The position numbers and the translations under genes were made by a program. Below the pieces are notes generated by a model. The model did not search any database. It saw only the letters and a list, made by a program, of their open reading frames with translations, and was not told the DNA's origin. This document shows, piece by piece, positions 8,772-17,476 of a stretch of 64,000 bases of DNA (positions are counted from its first letter, which is position 1; every line of letters begins with the position of its first letter). Source of the DNA: Klebsiella sp. WP3-W18-ESBL-02 (GTDB lineage Bacteria; Pseudomonadota; Gammaproteobacteria; Enterobacterales; Enterobacteriaceae). The stretch covers positions 2,170,001 to 2,234,000 of the forward strand of contig NZ_AP021972.1 of the NCBI RefSeq assembly GCF_014168815.1, written 5' to 3'.

Positions 8772-9491
8772 ATGGCTTCCCGTTTAACGCTGTTGCTGGC
8801 GATAGCGCCGCTGACAGCAGCGGCCGCAGAATCTTGCTCGCTAACCGATCCTCAACTGACGCTGCAAAGCTATACCGTTGATGCTGCTCGCGAGCGTATT
8901 GCGATGTACTGGCTTAAGCCCGACGGTAAGGCCTACGGTTCGCTGCGTGGGTTGCTTAATGTGATTAACGACGACGGTCGGGTGCACATGGCGATGAACG
9001 GCGGAATCTACGATAAAGCCTATGCGCCGCTGGGGTTGTACATTGAAAACGGCGAGCGCAAAGCGGCCCTCAACCGGGCTTCCGGCGGCGGCAACTTTTT
9101 CATTAAGCCCGGGGGCGTATTCTATCTGCGTGGTCAGCAGGCGGGGATTGTCAGCCTCGATAAGCTAAAGTCGACGAAGGGCATGGACTACGCGGTTCAG
9201 TCCGGCCCGATGCTGATTGAAAATGGCATCATCAACTGGCGACTCAAGCCGTCGGCCAGTTCGCGCAAGTTGCGCAACGGCGTCGGCATCACCGCTCAGG
9301 GAAAGGTGGTATTTATGCTGAGCGAACGCGAAACCAATTTCTACGATTTTGCCTGCTATGCAAAATCTCGTCTCAACGTCCGGCAGATGCTCTATCTGGA
9401 CGGCACCATTTCTAAAATGTACCAGCAGGGGGGCTCGATCCCCTGGCAGTATCATCCTTTCGTCACCCTGATTACCGTTGAGAAGCGGTAG
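8772..9491 (+). CDS. Periplasmic phosphodiester glycosidase-family protein (NAGPA/DUF2233)
   Basis: A 239-residue protein with a signal peptide (about residues 1-19, MASRLTLLLAIAPLTAAAA). The mature part has the NAGPA/DUF2233 family blocks: MAMNGGIYD, GLYIENGE, GGNFFIKPGGVF, AVQSGPMLIENG, RNGVGIT and LYLDGTISKMY. Family members cleave phosphodiester-linked sugars, as in the mammalian uncovering enzyme; E. coli YigE is a relative. The substrate is unknown. It lies 3 bases after yoaH and is not in the E. coli order at this place. It could belong to the neighbouring polysaccharide island or simply be an addition to the yoaH transcript. Confidence 0.8.
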   Translation: MASRLTLLLAIAPLTAAAAESCSLTDPQLTLQSYTVDAARERIAMYWLKPDGKAYGSLRGLLNVINDDGRVHMAMNGGIYDKAYAPLGLYIENGERKAALNRASGGGNFFIKPGGVFYLRGQQAGIVSLDKLKSTKGMDYAVQSGPMLIENGIINWRLKPSASSRKLRNGVGITAQGKVVFMLSERETNFYDFACYAKSRLNVRQMLYLDGTISKMYQQGGSIPWQYHPFVTLITVEKR

Positions 9492-9494
9492 ATA

Positions 9495-9516
9495 CGCCTT
9501 CCGTTGCCGGAAGGCG
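9495..9516. terminator. Hairpin between converging genes
   Basis: CGCCTTCCG (9495-9503) and CGGAAGGCG (9508-9516) form a perfect 9-base stem with a TTGC loop. It lies between the stop of the glycosidase-like gene and the stop of the heparinase-like gene, so it can serve both strands. There is no clear T tract. Confidence 0.55.
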
Positions 9517-9521
9517 GCGGG

Positions 9522-11519
9522 TTAAAGCTGGATATCCGGCAACAGCTGAGGGTCGTCGTGCAGCGTGACGTGCGCCGCTCGCTCGCCTCGCCAGAAGGTG
9601 AGCTGCGTAGCGCCTCGTGCGGTGTGTACGCTGACTTCAGTGAGCGGTGAGCGGGTAGCCAAATCCCACAGACAGACAAACTGTGCCTGCGGCAGATGGT
9701 TACGCATAACCAGATAGCTCAGGTCGCTCACCGCCGGGTTATCCGGCGCCAGCCCTTGCCACAGCTCTCCGTCACCGGCCAGCCACAGGGCGAAGGTATC
9801 GCCTTCGCGAGCAAAGTGGCGCGGCTGGCAGCCATACAGCGGCGTGACGGTCGACGACGACATGTTTCGCAGCGGACCGCCTAGTGAGAACGGCTGCGGT
9901 GTGCCGCTTTGGTCAAGCGCCTGCGCCGCCAGATGCAGCGTCCAGTCAAGCTGCTGGCGATGCGGATTATCGACCGTCGAAAGGTCGATCAGCACATCGT
10001 CCAGCCACAGCAGACGACGGCGGAAGCGTACCTCGCGCCAGGCTTCGGCGTCCCACTCGACGCGGGTGTGGCTGTTAAGCGTCGGCGGCGGTTGCCCCCA
10101 GTCCACCTCGCAATCCAGCCACAAATAGTCGTCACCCTGATGCTGGCCCAGTACCGTTGGGTTGGCAGGCGGCTGATTGGTCTGGTTAACCGTTAGCGTA
10201 TTGTGAGTAGCGCTGTTTTTGTAGTAGTCATAGTGCATTCGGGCCCCGTAGCCGGTGGTGCCCAGATCCGGTAGTAGCCAGCCGTCCCGGTGCCACAGCA
10301 GCAGGCTCAGGCGATCGTAGTGGTCATGTTCGCCGCCCCACGGGCTGTGTTTTATCAGCACCGCCTGCCGTTGCTGCGGCCGACGCCAGAGGGTTAAACC
10401 GGCACCAGGGGCAAACAGGGAATGCTCGGGGATGGGGGAGGCCGCGACCTCTGGCAGCGGTTGGGCGCGCCAGAGCAGCGTTTCCATTTCATCCGTCTGC
10501 ACATCGGTAAACTGCAGCACCGCCGCGTACTGCGGATCGCGCCAGATAAACCACGCGAATTCGTACAGATCCCGGTGGTGCAGCTTCTCCTGACCGGCAA
10601 TGCAGTCGTTCAGGCGTGGGAAGGTACTGTCGGGGAGCAGCAGCGACAGCGGGAAGCTGAGCATCTGCCGGTACCACGGGCCGTCAATCAGGCTCCAGCG
10701 GCTGCCGCGCGCCAGTTTTTCAAAGGCAAAAAAGCCCTGTAGCGCGTAGTAGTGGTAGTGTACCGAACCTTCAAACCACAGACCTTCCGCCAGCAGGCCG
10801 TGCTCGAGCTGCCAGCGAAGGCCGTAGGGAGCGTTAACGGCAAACTCCAGCAGGCTGTCATCTTCCAGCACAAAACCCAGTACACCGAGGGCGGCGTTGA
10901 TTTTCACCTCATGATTATGGATTTGCGGACTGCGATGCGCCTGTAAAAAGGTCGCCGCACAGCGCAGGAGGTGGCGGCTGATATGCTCGCGTTCGGCCAC
11001 GCTAAGGCTCTGGCAAATAAAGTCATAGCCCAGCGCCATATCGAGAATACAGTTGGCTTCGCACAGAGTTTGCGCGTTCATTTTCCCCGGGCCGTTGTGC
11101 GGAATATCGCCATGCACTTCATAGGCCGGATAAACGTCAGCGTAGCCCATCAGAAGGGTGCGTACTTTGTCGCGGTAGGCGGTTTCGCCAGTCAATTGCC
11201 ACAGTAGCCCCAACTGCTGACAGGCGCTGGCGTTGCGCCCGTTCATTTCTCGCCACCATGCGCCGTCCCACGGCTCGCCGCTGAAGACTTCGCCGTCCAC
11301 CGGGCAGCGATGATGGTGCGGTGAGTCCGCCTGCCAGGTCAGCCGCACCCCGTGGTGCGGACAAAAATAGTAGAGATTCCAGGTGGCGATCCCGCTTTGC
11401 GGAATACAGACCGCAGCGTGGAGCGCCGGTTGTGCATCCTTAATGAGCCGTTCAATCAGGCCGCTATTGCCGGCTGCACGTCTGGCAATCTCGGGCCATA
11501 GCCCAGAAAATTGTTTCAT
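9522..11519 (-). CDS. Heparinase II/III-family polysaccharide lyase, cytoplasmic
   Basis: A 665-residue protein with no signal peptide. Residues about 40-330 look like the alpha/alpha-toroid domain and hold HNHEVKINAALG and EGSVHYHYY (candidate catalytic His and Tyr). Residues about 370-640 are the heparinase II/III beta-sheet domain, with the signature GGEHDHYDRL, LLPDLGTTGYG and HNTLTVN. A possible metal-binding knot is visible near residues 52-76 (CPHHG...HRCPVDGE). The family includes oligoalginate exo-lyases (PL15/PL17) and glycosaminoglycan lyases; all cleave uronate linkages by beta-elimination. Because it lacks an export signal it probably acts on imported oligosaccharides. It starts at the base where the lyase upstream ends (TAAT-type overlap), so the two form one operon. 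The substrate cannot be named from sequence. Confidence 0.85.
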   Translation of the reverse strand: MKQFSGLWPEIARRAAGNSGLIERLIKDAQPALHAAVCIPQSGIATWNLYYFCPHHGVRLTWQADSPHHHRCPVDGEVFSGEPWDGAWWREMNGRNASACQQLGLLWQLTGETAYRDKVRTLLMGYADVYPAYEVHGDIPHNGPGKMNAQTLCEANCILDMALGYDFICQSLSVAEREHISRHLLRCAATFLQAHRSPQIHNHEVKINAALGVLGFVLEDDSLLEFAVNAPYGLRWQLEHGLLAEGLWFEGSVHYHYYALQGFFAFEKLARGSRWSLIDGPWYRQMLSFPLSLLLPDSTFPRLNDCIAGQEKLHHRDLYEFAWFIWRDPQYAAVLQFTDVQTDEMETLLWRAQPLPEVAASPIPEHSLFAPGAGLTLWRRPQQRQAVLIKHSPWGGEHDHYDRLSLLLWHRDGWLLPDLGTTGYGARMHYDYYKNSATHNTLTVNQTNQPPANPTVLGQHQGDDYLWLDCEVDWGQPPPTLNSHTRVEWDAEAWREVRFRRRLLWLDDVLIDLSTVDNPHRQQLDWTLHLAAQALDQSGTPQPFSLGGPLRNMSSSTVTPLYGCQPRHFAREGDTFALWLAGDGELWQGLAPDNPAVSDLSYLVMRNHLPQAQFVCLWDLATRSPLTEVSVHTARGATQLTFWRGERAAHVTLHDDPQLLPDIQL

Positions 11520-12757
11520 TATTGGTTTTCCCTGGCCTCTGTCGACGCTGGCAGCGGGGCAATCAGCGTGGTGATATCGTCAGGATATTTTGCCCGCAGC
11601 CACCGGGCTTTTTCACGGAACTGTGCGTCATCCGGCCAGGCGTGAGCGGCGCTTGCAAGGTTACGCAGCGCTTTTTTGTCATCCATTTTATCGAGATCTT
11701 TCCACGGCCAGGCGGCGTCGCTGTTGATAAAGCCGGCGATGTATTGGTAGCCCTTGCGCAGGCTGTGATCGTCGAGGGTAAAGTTCCAGATATCGACGCC
11801 CGCTTTTTCGCCCAGGCGACCAAGACGGTTATACGCGTCAAGGTTAAAGTTGCTGTAGTGCCAGGGACGCGTGCGCTCCAGCTCGGCCATCTGGCGGCCT
11901 TCTATGTCAAACTGCCCGGCGATGCGGCGTAGCTGGGTGATGTACAGCCGTTTTTTGGCTTCGTCGGCGTTGCCGCTGAACAGCGCAAATGTCGCGGCCT
12001 GCATATCGAAATAGGTCCCGTGGTTGTTGTGCCAGTTTTCTTCTTCAAAACCGTTCTGGCTGGTGGTCATCCAGTGATAAAAATCACCGAACCACGTCTT
12101 CAGCTCGCCGATCTCTTTGTCGCTGAGCACACCGGACGGCTGCAGAATGGCGATGGCGTCAACCACCTCAACCAGCGCCCGGCTGTCGATGATCCCAATG
12201 CCACGCCCGGTATTAATACCGGGAATGGCCTGGGCATGCTGGAGATTGGGCGTCATGTAGGTTTTAGGATCGAGGAACCAGGATTTTATCTGCGCGGCCG
12301 CTTTTTGTGCGTAGCGGTCGTCATGTGAGAAATACCAGGCCAGTGCCAGGGTCGAGACATCGTTGCTCATCTTCACCAGCCGGTTTTTGTCGGTGGCGTC
12401 GCTGTTGGCATCGGGGTTGGTTTGCCCATCTTTGCGAATGTACGGCAAGCCGTCTTGGGTGTCGGGGTTCGGCCACCAGTAAGGCGGGAAGCTGTAGTAA
12501 TCGTGCTTGTTGCCGCTGGCGGCGACCAGCGACTTATCCATAACTGAAAACAGCGGGTGCTTTAGCGCCAGATCCGCCTTTTTCAACAGCGCGCCTTCGG
12601 CCTGCACGAACAGCGGGTCTTTGGCGGCGATCTGCTGACGGCTGAAGGCCAGATCTTTAGCATCCAGCGTGTACGGTTCGGCGGCGTACAGCGACGCGCT
12701 CAGCCCGGAACAGAGTAAGGCAATGCCTAATAGTCCTTGACGTGGTATTGAACTCAT
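11519..12757 (-). CDS. Periplasmic alginate-lyase-family (PF05426-like) polysaccharide lyase
   Basis: A 412-residue protein with a signal peptide (residues about 1-26, ending SLYAA). Family blocks are HDYYSFPPYWWPNP (85-98), QAIPGINTGRG (176-186), NWHNNHGTY (241-249) and ELERTRPWHYS (292-302). The NNH and R..HYS blocks correspond to the catalytic Asn-His and Arg/Tyr of the alginate lyase fold. The start is the ATG at 12755-12757, with AAGGG upstream and the signal peptide directly after it; the longer open frame to 12970 is AT-rich and has no coding look. It probably depolymerises a polyuronate in the periplasm. It is a paralog of the cytoplasmic enzyme at 17477 and is divergent from the ABC importer. 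Confidence 0.85.
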   Translation of the reverse strand: MSSIPRQGLLGIALLCSGLSASLYAAEPYTLDAKDLAFSRQQIAAKDPLFVQAEGALLKKADLALKHPLFSVMDKSLVAASGNKHDYYSFPPYWWPNPDTQDGLPYIRKDGQTNPDANSDATDKNRLVKMSNDVSTLALAWYFSHDDRYAQKAAAQIKSWFLDPKTYMTPNLQHAQAIPGINTGRGIGIIDSRALVEVVDAIAILQPSGVLSDKEIGELKTWFGDFYHWMTTSQNGFEEENWHNNHGTYFDMQAATFALFSGNADEAKKRLYITQLRRIAGQFDIEGRQMAELERTRPWHYSNFNLDAYNRLGRLGEKAGVDIWNFTLDDHSLRKGYQYIAGFINSDAAWPWKDLDKMDDKKALRNLASAAHAWPDDAQFREKARWLRAKYPDDITTLIAPLPASTEARENQ

Positions 12758-12955
12758 AGTGATAACCCTTCTGCAAATATGAGAAAAGATAACAAGAGAA
12801 TTACCCCATTGCGTATTTAATAAAACGCAAAAGGCAGGCTTTTTAATTAACAAAATAATTTCTGAAATAGGATTGCGTGCAGTGTAAAAGACAAAGTGAT
12901 TTTTTTTGTGACTTTCATCATATTTAGCGGTGTGAATAAAAAATGGCGCATTTAA

Positions 12956-13098
12956 TGTAGTGCGGATCACATATTTTGGCCATTTTCTACATTTTTTGAT
13001 TCCTTCAATGAAATGCGTAAAATTATATCTTTATGATTTTTAATGATTTAATAATTAAGTCACTTTTATTGTCACTTTTTCATGTGATCTGATTCAAC
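12956..13098 (+). promoter_or_regulatory. Two CRP-like sites in the divergent lyase/importer control region
   Basis: The AT-rich gap 12758-13278 separates the periplasmic lyase from the importer genes. It contains TGTAG-TGCGGA-TCACA at 12956-12971 and TGTGA-TCTGAT-TCAAC at 13083-13098; the second matches the CRP consensus well. No regulator gene is present in the island, so carbon catabolite control by CRP-cAMP is the only control I can suggest from the sequence. The promoters themselves are not clear. Confidence 0.5.
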
Positions 13099-13200
13099 TT
13101 TTGCGTTTTTGAAATGGGATTTCTTTTTGGCGTGGTTGTATTGGAAAATACATTTCTATTTAATATTCGAAAATAACGTTTACGTCCGTTGTATTAATGT

Positions 13201-13231
13201 CGGCTGCTTATCAGGAAATGATAAACAGCCG
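13201..13231 (+). promoter_or_regulatory. Strong stem-loop in the importer mRNA leader
   Basis: CGGCTGCTTATCA (13201-13213) pairs with TGATAAACAGCCG (13219-13231) with one mismatch and a GGAAA loop. It lies 47 bases before the binding-protein start and has no T tract after it. It could be an operator as DNA or a stabilising or regulatory hairpin as RNA. Confidence 0.55.
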
Positions 13232-13278
13232 GTGCGAATTTATTTACCGTTGTGCCCTACAATAAAGGATATGCCACC

Positions 13279-14568
13279 ATGTCTGCGAATAAATTACGTT
13301 CATTATTACTGCTTTCCGCCCTGGGTCTTGGTGTGAGCCAAAGCTACGCCGCCACGACGCTTAACGTCTGGATCCGCGCCAGCAACGATTCGAAGAATAT
13401 CTATAAGCAGGAGGCCGAGACGTTCGAGAAGAAGACCGGGATAAAAATTGAATACTTCAATGCCACGACCGACTTCGAGCAGCGCCTGGCGCGTGCGGCG
13501 GCGGGCAACGCCCTACCTGATTTGATCTTCAACGATGCGGCTTCTTTGGGCCAGTTTATACAGCTCGGTATTGCTGATGAGATCGACCCGAAAACCATCA
13601 GCGGCGGCGACCAGCTTTATCCTACCGCCTGGAACAGCACCCGTTATATCGATGGCAAGTACTACGGTGTACCGACCTCGGCGCAAACCTTCGCGCTGTT
13701 TGTGCGCAAGGACTGGCGTGAAAAGCTGGGTCTGCCGCAGCCGAAAAGCTGGGAGGATATTCAGACGCTGGCCAAAGCGTTTACCACCCAGGATCCGGAC
13801 GGCAACGGTAAAAACGATACCTACGGCTTTATCATGCCGGGCTCCACCACGCGCGGCTACGCCAGCTGGTTTATGAGCAGCTTTATCTGGCAGGCGGGCG
13901 GTGATTTCGTCAAAGAACATAACGGGACGTTCAGCGCCTCGCTGGCTACGCCGGAGGTCGCGCAGGCGATGACCTTTATGCGCACCATGATGTGCGAGAA
14001 GGTGACTCAGCCGGGGGCGATTAACGCGACGACTGCCGACGTGATCCCGTCGTTCCGTTCCGGGCAGAGCGGGATGTTCTTCAGCGGCCCGTACCATATT
14101 GCGCTGTTTGATAAAGACCCGGGTAAGGAGAAATTCGAAGTGGTGCCGGTTGTCGGGCCGAAAGGCGAAGCGACCCTCGCCGAAGGAACCACCGTCTTTA
14201 TGATGAAAAGCAGCCAGCAGAAAGAGGCGGCGCGCAAATTTATTGAATTCATGATCTCGCCGGAAGGGCAGGAGATCGGGATGGGCAAGGGCAGCCAGCA
14301 TATTCCGGTGGTGCGCCTGCCGGTGAACCAGAATGTCAACGTGAAGGACGTCTATCAGGACGACCGCTGGGAGACTTTTGCCCGCCTGTATAACGAGCAG
14401 GGCCGTTACGTACCGCAAATCCCTAACTGGACGCCGGTGCGTCAGGTCGCTGCCGACGGTTTCAACCGTATCTTTGCTGACTGTAACAGCGATATTACCG
14501 CAGAGCTGAAAAAGACGGACGAGAAGGTCAATGCCGAGCTGGCGAAACAAAATGTGCTGGCTAAATAA
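13279..14568 (+). CDS. ABC transporter sugar-binding protein (CUT1 family 1)
   Basis: A 429-residue periplasmic solute-binding protein. It has a signal peptide (about 1-24, ending QSYAA), followed by the family-1 fold seen in UgpB/MalE-type proteins (LNVWIRAS, LPDLIFNDA, GVPTSAQTFALFVRKD, FRSGQSGMFFSGP). An EF-hand-like loop, DPDGNGKND, is at residues 172-180, a feature also known in alginate-binding proteins of the same superfamily. The start is the ATG at 13279 with AAAGGA 9 bases upstream; an earlier in-frame start at 13252 has no ribosome site. It is the first gene of a four-gene importer operon and likely binds the oligosaccharides made by the periplasmic lyase. Confidence 0.9.
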   Translation: MSANKLRSLLLLSALGLGVSQSYAATTLNVWIRASNDSKNIYKQEAETFEKKTGIKIEYFNATTDFEQRLARAAAGNALPDLIFNDAASLGQFIQLGIADEIDPKTISGGDQLYPTAWNSTRYIDGKYYGVPTSAQTFALFVRKDWREKLGLPQPKSWEDIQTLAKAFTTQDPDGNGKNDTYGFIMPGSTTRGYASWFMSSFIWQAGGDFVKEHNGTFSASLATPEVAQAMTFMRTMMCEKVTQPGAINATTADVIPSFRSGQSGMFFSGPYHIALFDKDPGKEKFEVVPVVGPKGEATLAEGTTVFMMKSSQQKEAARKFIEFMISPEGQEIGMGKGSQHIPVVRLPVNQNVNVKDVYQDDRWETFARLYNEQGRYVPQIPNWTPVRQVAADGFNRIFADCNSDITAELKKTDEKVNAELAKQNVLAK

Positions 14569-14579
14569 AGGAGTAAGTG

Positions 14580-15521
14580 ATGACGCTGCATGAGACGAAG
14601 TCCTCGCCGCTAAAGCAAGCCGCTTCGCCTGACGCGACCGGCTGGCTGACGGCAAAGCGCAAACGGGCGCTGATACCCTGGCTGTTTCTCGCCCCGGCGC
14701 TGGTGATCTTCAGCTGGTTTAAGTTTATCCCGATGATCCAGGGTCTGGTGATGAGCTTTTATAAGGTCAACTTTAACCAGCCGGACGAATGGGTGGGGTT
14801 CGCGAACTTTACCCGTGCCTTTGCCGACGTGGAGCTGCACGCGGCGGTCGTCAACACGTTGCTGTACGTATTAGTGACGATGTTTGCGGCCGCAATTCTC
14901 GCGTTCTTCCTCGCGATGCTGCTGGAAGGCCCGGCGCGCCATTTGCGTTTCATCCGTACCGCCATCTTCCTGCCTGCGGTAACCAGTGCGGCGATTGTCG
15001 CCGAAATGTGGCGTATTTTGTTCAACCCAACGCCGAATGGGGTGGTAAACCATATTCTCAGCTGGTTTGGCGTGGCCGACCAGGGGTTTCTGGCCAGCTC
15101 CGATCAGGCGCTTGGGGTGATTATGTTGCTGCATATCTGGAAAGCGGTGCCCTACAACATGGTGATTTTCATCGCCGGGCTGGCAGGCATTAGCCGCGAT
15201 CTGTACGACGCCGCCAACGTCGACGGCGCAAACTGGTGGAACCGCCTGCGCTACGTCACGCTGCCCGGCATGATCCCCGCGCTGTCGGTAGTGCTGATGC
15301 TTTCGTTCATTCGTGGCTTCCGCGTGTTTGCCGAAGTGTATGCCACCACCGGCGGCGGGCCGTCTAACGCCACGGAGATGATCATGACCCATATCTACAA
15401 GCTGGGCTTTGAACAGTTCGACTACGGCTACGCCTCGGCGGTGTCATTCCTGCTGTTCGCCTTCACGGTGGTGTTAACCATCTGCCATCTGACGCTGAAA
15501 AAACGTATCGCACGTTACTAA
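14580..15521 (+). CDS. ABC sugar transporter permease 1 (MalF/UgpA type)
   Basis: A 313-residue inner-membrane permease with six predicted helices. The cytoplasmic coupling motif EAA appears as DLYDAANVDGANWWNRLRYVTLPGM at about residues 200-226. The ATG at 14580 is preferred because AAGGAG ends 6 bases upstream; the overlapping GTG at 14577 is less well placed. It belongs to the CUT1 (oligosaccharide) importer subclass and pairs with the next gene to form the channel. The next gene follows after 9 bases, which supports one operon. Confidence 0.92.
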   Translation: MTLHETKSSPLKQAASPDATGWLTAKRKRALIPWLFLAPALVIFSWFKFIPMIQGLVMSFYKVNFNQPDEWVGFANFTRAFADVELHAAVVNTLLYVLVTMFAAAILAFFLAMLLEGPARHLRFIRTAIFLPAVTSAAIVAEMWRILFNPTPNGVVNHILSWFGVADQGFLASSDQALGVIMLLHIWKAVPYNMVIFIAGLAGISRDLYDAANVDGANWWNRLRYVTLPGMIPALSVVLMLSFIRGFRVFAEVYATTGGGPSNATEMIMTHIYKLGFEQFDYGYASAVSFLLFAFTVVLTICHLTLKKRIARY

Positions 15522-15530
15522 GGAGCCGCG

Positions 15531-16370
15531 ATGTTAAGTAAACGTTGGGATACCGCAGGTCGCTGGTGCATCTATGCGCTGCTGTTGATTGTTTTTGTTG
15601 GACCATTCTGGGGCATCGTCGCGACCGCGTTCAGCGGCGCGCCGGTGAAGCCGGGGGAGCTGCTGGCGTGGCCGAACCAGTTCTCGCTGGAAAACTTTAT
15701 CTTTGCCTGGCAGGACATTGGCGTCTGGCAGTATCTGCTGAACTCCATCCTGGTGGTGTTCTTCGGCACCATCCTGCAGGTGTCGGTGAGCGCGCTGGCC
15801 GCCTATGCGCTGGCGCGTAAAAAGTTTCGCGGCGTGGCGCTGGTGAGCCTGGTCATTCTCTCGACCATGATGCTGCCGGAAGAGGTCATCGCCATTCCGC
15901 TGTACATGATCATTAACTGGCGGCTGCCGTTTATTGACGCCTCGCTGTACAACAGCTACCTCGGGATGATCTTGCCGGTGGTCGGCTGGGCGTTCTCCAT
16001 CTTCGTGCTGACCGAATTTATGTCGGCGATTCCGAAAGAGCTGGAAGAGGCGGCGCGGATTGACGGTGCCAACGAGTGGCAGATTTTCTTCCACGTCATC
16101 CTGCCGCTGGTGAAGCCGGCGCTGGGCACGGTGGTCACCTTCGGCTTCATCATGATTTGGGACCAGTATTTATTGCCGCTCATTGTGGTGAACCAGGACA
16201 GCCTGAACACCATTCCGGTGATCCTCGGCACGCTGCGTACCGATGAGAGCATCACGCCAAACATTTTTATCGCCATTACGCTGTTAGCGATGCTGCCGAG
16301 CATCATCGTCTACCTGGGCCTGCAAAAACATTTCAACCGCGGGATTATGTCCGGCGCGGTCAAAGGATAA
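15531..16370 (+). CDS. ABC sugar transporter permease 2 (MalG/UgpE type)
   Basis: A 279-residue inner-membrane permease. The EAA loop is clear as ELEEAARIDGANEWQIFFHVILPLVKPALG at about residues 165-195. Six helices are predicted, and the C-terminus FNRGIMSGAVKG is typical of the family. AAGGAG lies 6 bases before the ATG. It forms the heterodimeric channel with the preceding permease and receives substrate from the binding protein at 13279. Confidence 0.92.
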   Translation: MLSKRWDTAGRWCIYALLLIVFVGPFWGIVATAFSGAPVKPGELLAWPNQFSLENFIFAWQDIGVWQYLLNSILVVFFGTILQVSVSALAAYALARKKFRGVALVSLVILSTMMLPEEVIAIPLYMIINWRLPFIDASLYNSYLGMILPVVGWAFSIFVLTEFMSAIPKELEEAARIDGANEWQIFFHVILPLVKPALGTVVTFGFIMIWDQYLLPLIVVNQDSLNTIPVILGTLRTDESITPNIFIAITLLAMLPSIIVYLGLQKHFNRGIMSGAVKG

Positions 16371-16380
16371 GGAGCTACCG

Positions 16381-17475
16381 ATGGGATCCGTTGTACTGAA
16401 TAACGTGCGTAAATCATACGGCGAGGCACACGTCATTAAAGATGTGTCGTTGACTATTCCTGACGGCGAGTTTTGCGTTCTGGTGGGTCCGAGCGGCTGC
16501 GGCAAGTCAACGCTGCTGCGGATGATTGCCGGTCTGGAAGAGATTTCCGGCGGCGAAGTGCATATTAACGAGCGGAACGTCACTGACGTGGAGCCAAAAC
16601 TGCGCGATATTGCGATGGTATTTCAGAGCTACGCGCTCTATCCGCAGATGACGGTGCGTGAAAACATGGGATTTGCCCTGAAAATGGCGCGTTTGCCGAA
16701 AGGCGAAATTAACGACAAAGTGAACGAAGCCGCGTCGCTGCTGGGGCTGGGACCGCTGTTGGAGCGTCTGCCGAAGGACCTTTCCGGCGGCCAGCGTCAG
16801 CGCGTGGCGATGGGGCGCGCTATCGTGCGTAAACCGCAGGTGTTCCTGTTTGATGAACCGCTCTCTAACCTGGATGCCAAGCTGCGTACCCAGGTGCGCG
16901 GCGAGATTCGCGACCTGCACCGACGCCTGAAAACCACCTCGGTATACGTGACCCACGATCAGATTGAAGCCATGACTATGGGCCAGATGATTGTGGTGCT
17001 GCGCGATGGTCGTATCGAACAGGCCGGGACGCCGCTGGAGCTGTATGACCAGCCGGCCAATCTGTTCGTTGCTGGTTTTATCGGATCGCCTGAAATCAAC
17101 CAACTGCCGGGCGAAGTGGTGCTCAATGGCAGCGTCACCAGCCTGCGTCTGAAGGATGGTTCGCTGCTGGCGCTGCCGACGGGCATGCAGGTCAAACATG
17201 GCCAGCAGGTGGTGTATGCGATTCGCCCGGAACAGGTCAACGTGGTGCACGAGGCGCGCGATGATGCGCTGGCGGCAAAGGTCACGGCGGTGGAAAACAC
17301 CGGCTCAGACATGCAGCTGTTCTGCGACACCGGCGGCGGCGCTTTTACTTCGGTCTTTAAGCAGCGCCTGGCGGTGAAAGAGGGCGATAATATCTGGCTG
17401 CAGCCGAAGCTCTCCGGCGTGCATTTGTTCGACGCACAAAGCGGCCAGCGCATAGCATGCCTGGAGGAACAATAA
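16381..17475 (+). CDS. ABC transporter ATPase (UgpC/MalK/MsmK type)
   Basis: A 364-residue ATPase of the CUT1 group. Walker A is GPSGCGKST (about 39-47), the Q-loop is in VFQSYALYP, the signature is LSGGQRQR, Walker B is VFLFDEPLSNLD, and the H-loop is YVTHDQIEAM. A C-terminal TOBE/regulatory domain (about 240-360) is present, with YAIRPEQVNVV. It powers oligosaccharide import for the two permeases just upstream and sits in the same operon (10-base gap). The last base of its stop is 1 base from the start of the next gene. Confidence 0.93.
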   Translation: MGSVVLNNVRKSYGEAHVIKDVSLTIPDGEFCVLVGPSGCGKSTLLRMIAGLEEISGGEVHINERNVTDVEPKLRDIAMVFQSYALYPQMTVRENMGFALKMARLPKGEINDKVNEAASLLGLGPLLERLPKDLSGGQRQRVAMGRAIVRKPQVFLFDEPLSNLDAKLRTQVRGEIRDLHRRLKTTSVYVTHDQIEAMTMGQMIVVLRDGRIEQAGTPLELYDQPANLFVAGFIGSPEINQLPGEVVLNGSVTSLRLKDGSLLALPTGMQVKHGQQVVYAIRPEQVNVVHEARDDALAAKVTAVENTGSDMQLFCDTGGGAFTSVFKQRLAVKEGDNIWLQPKLSGVHLFDAQSGQRIACLEEQ

Positions 17476-17476
17476 G

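Noticed and set aside
12758..12970. 71-codon N-terminal extension of the periplasmic lyase
   Set aside because: The stretch is AT-rich, and a good ribosome site and signal peptide begin at 12757 instead.
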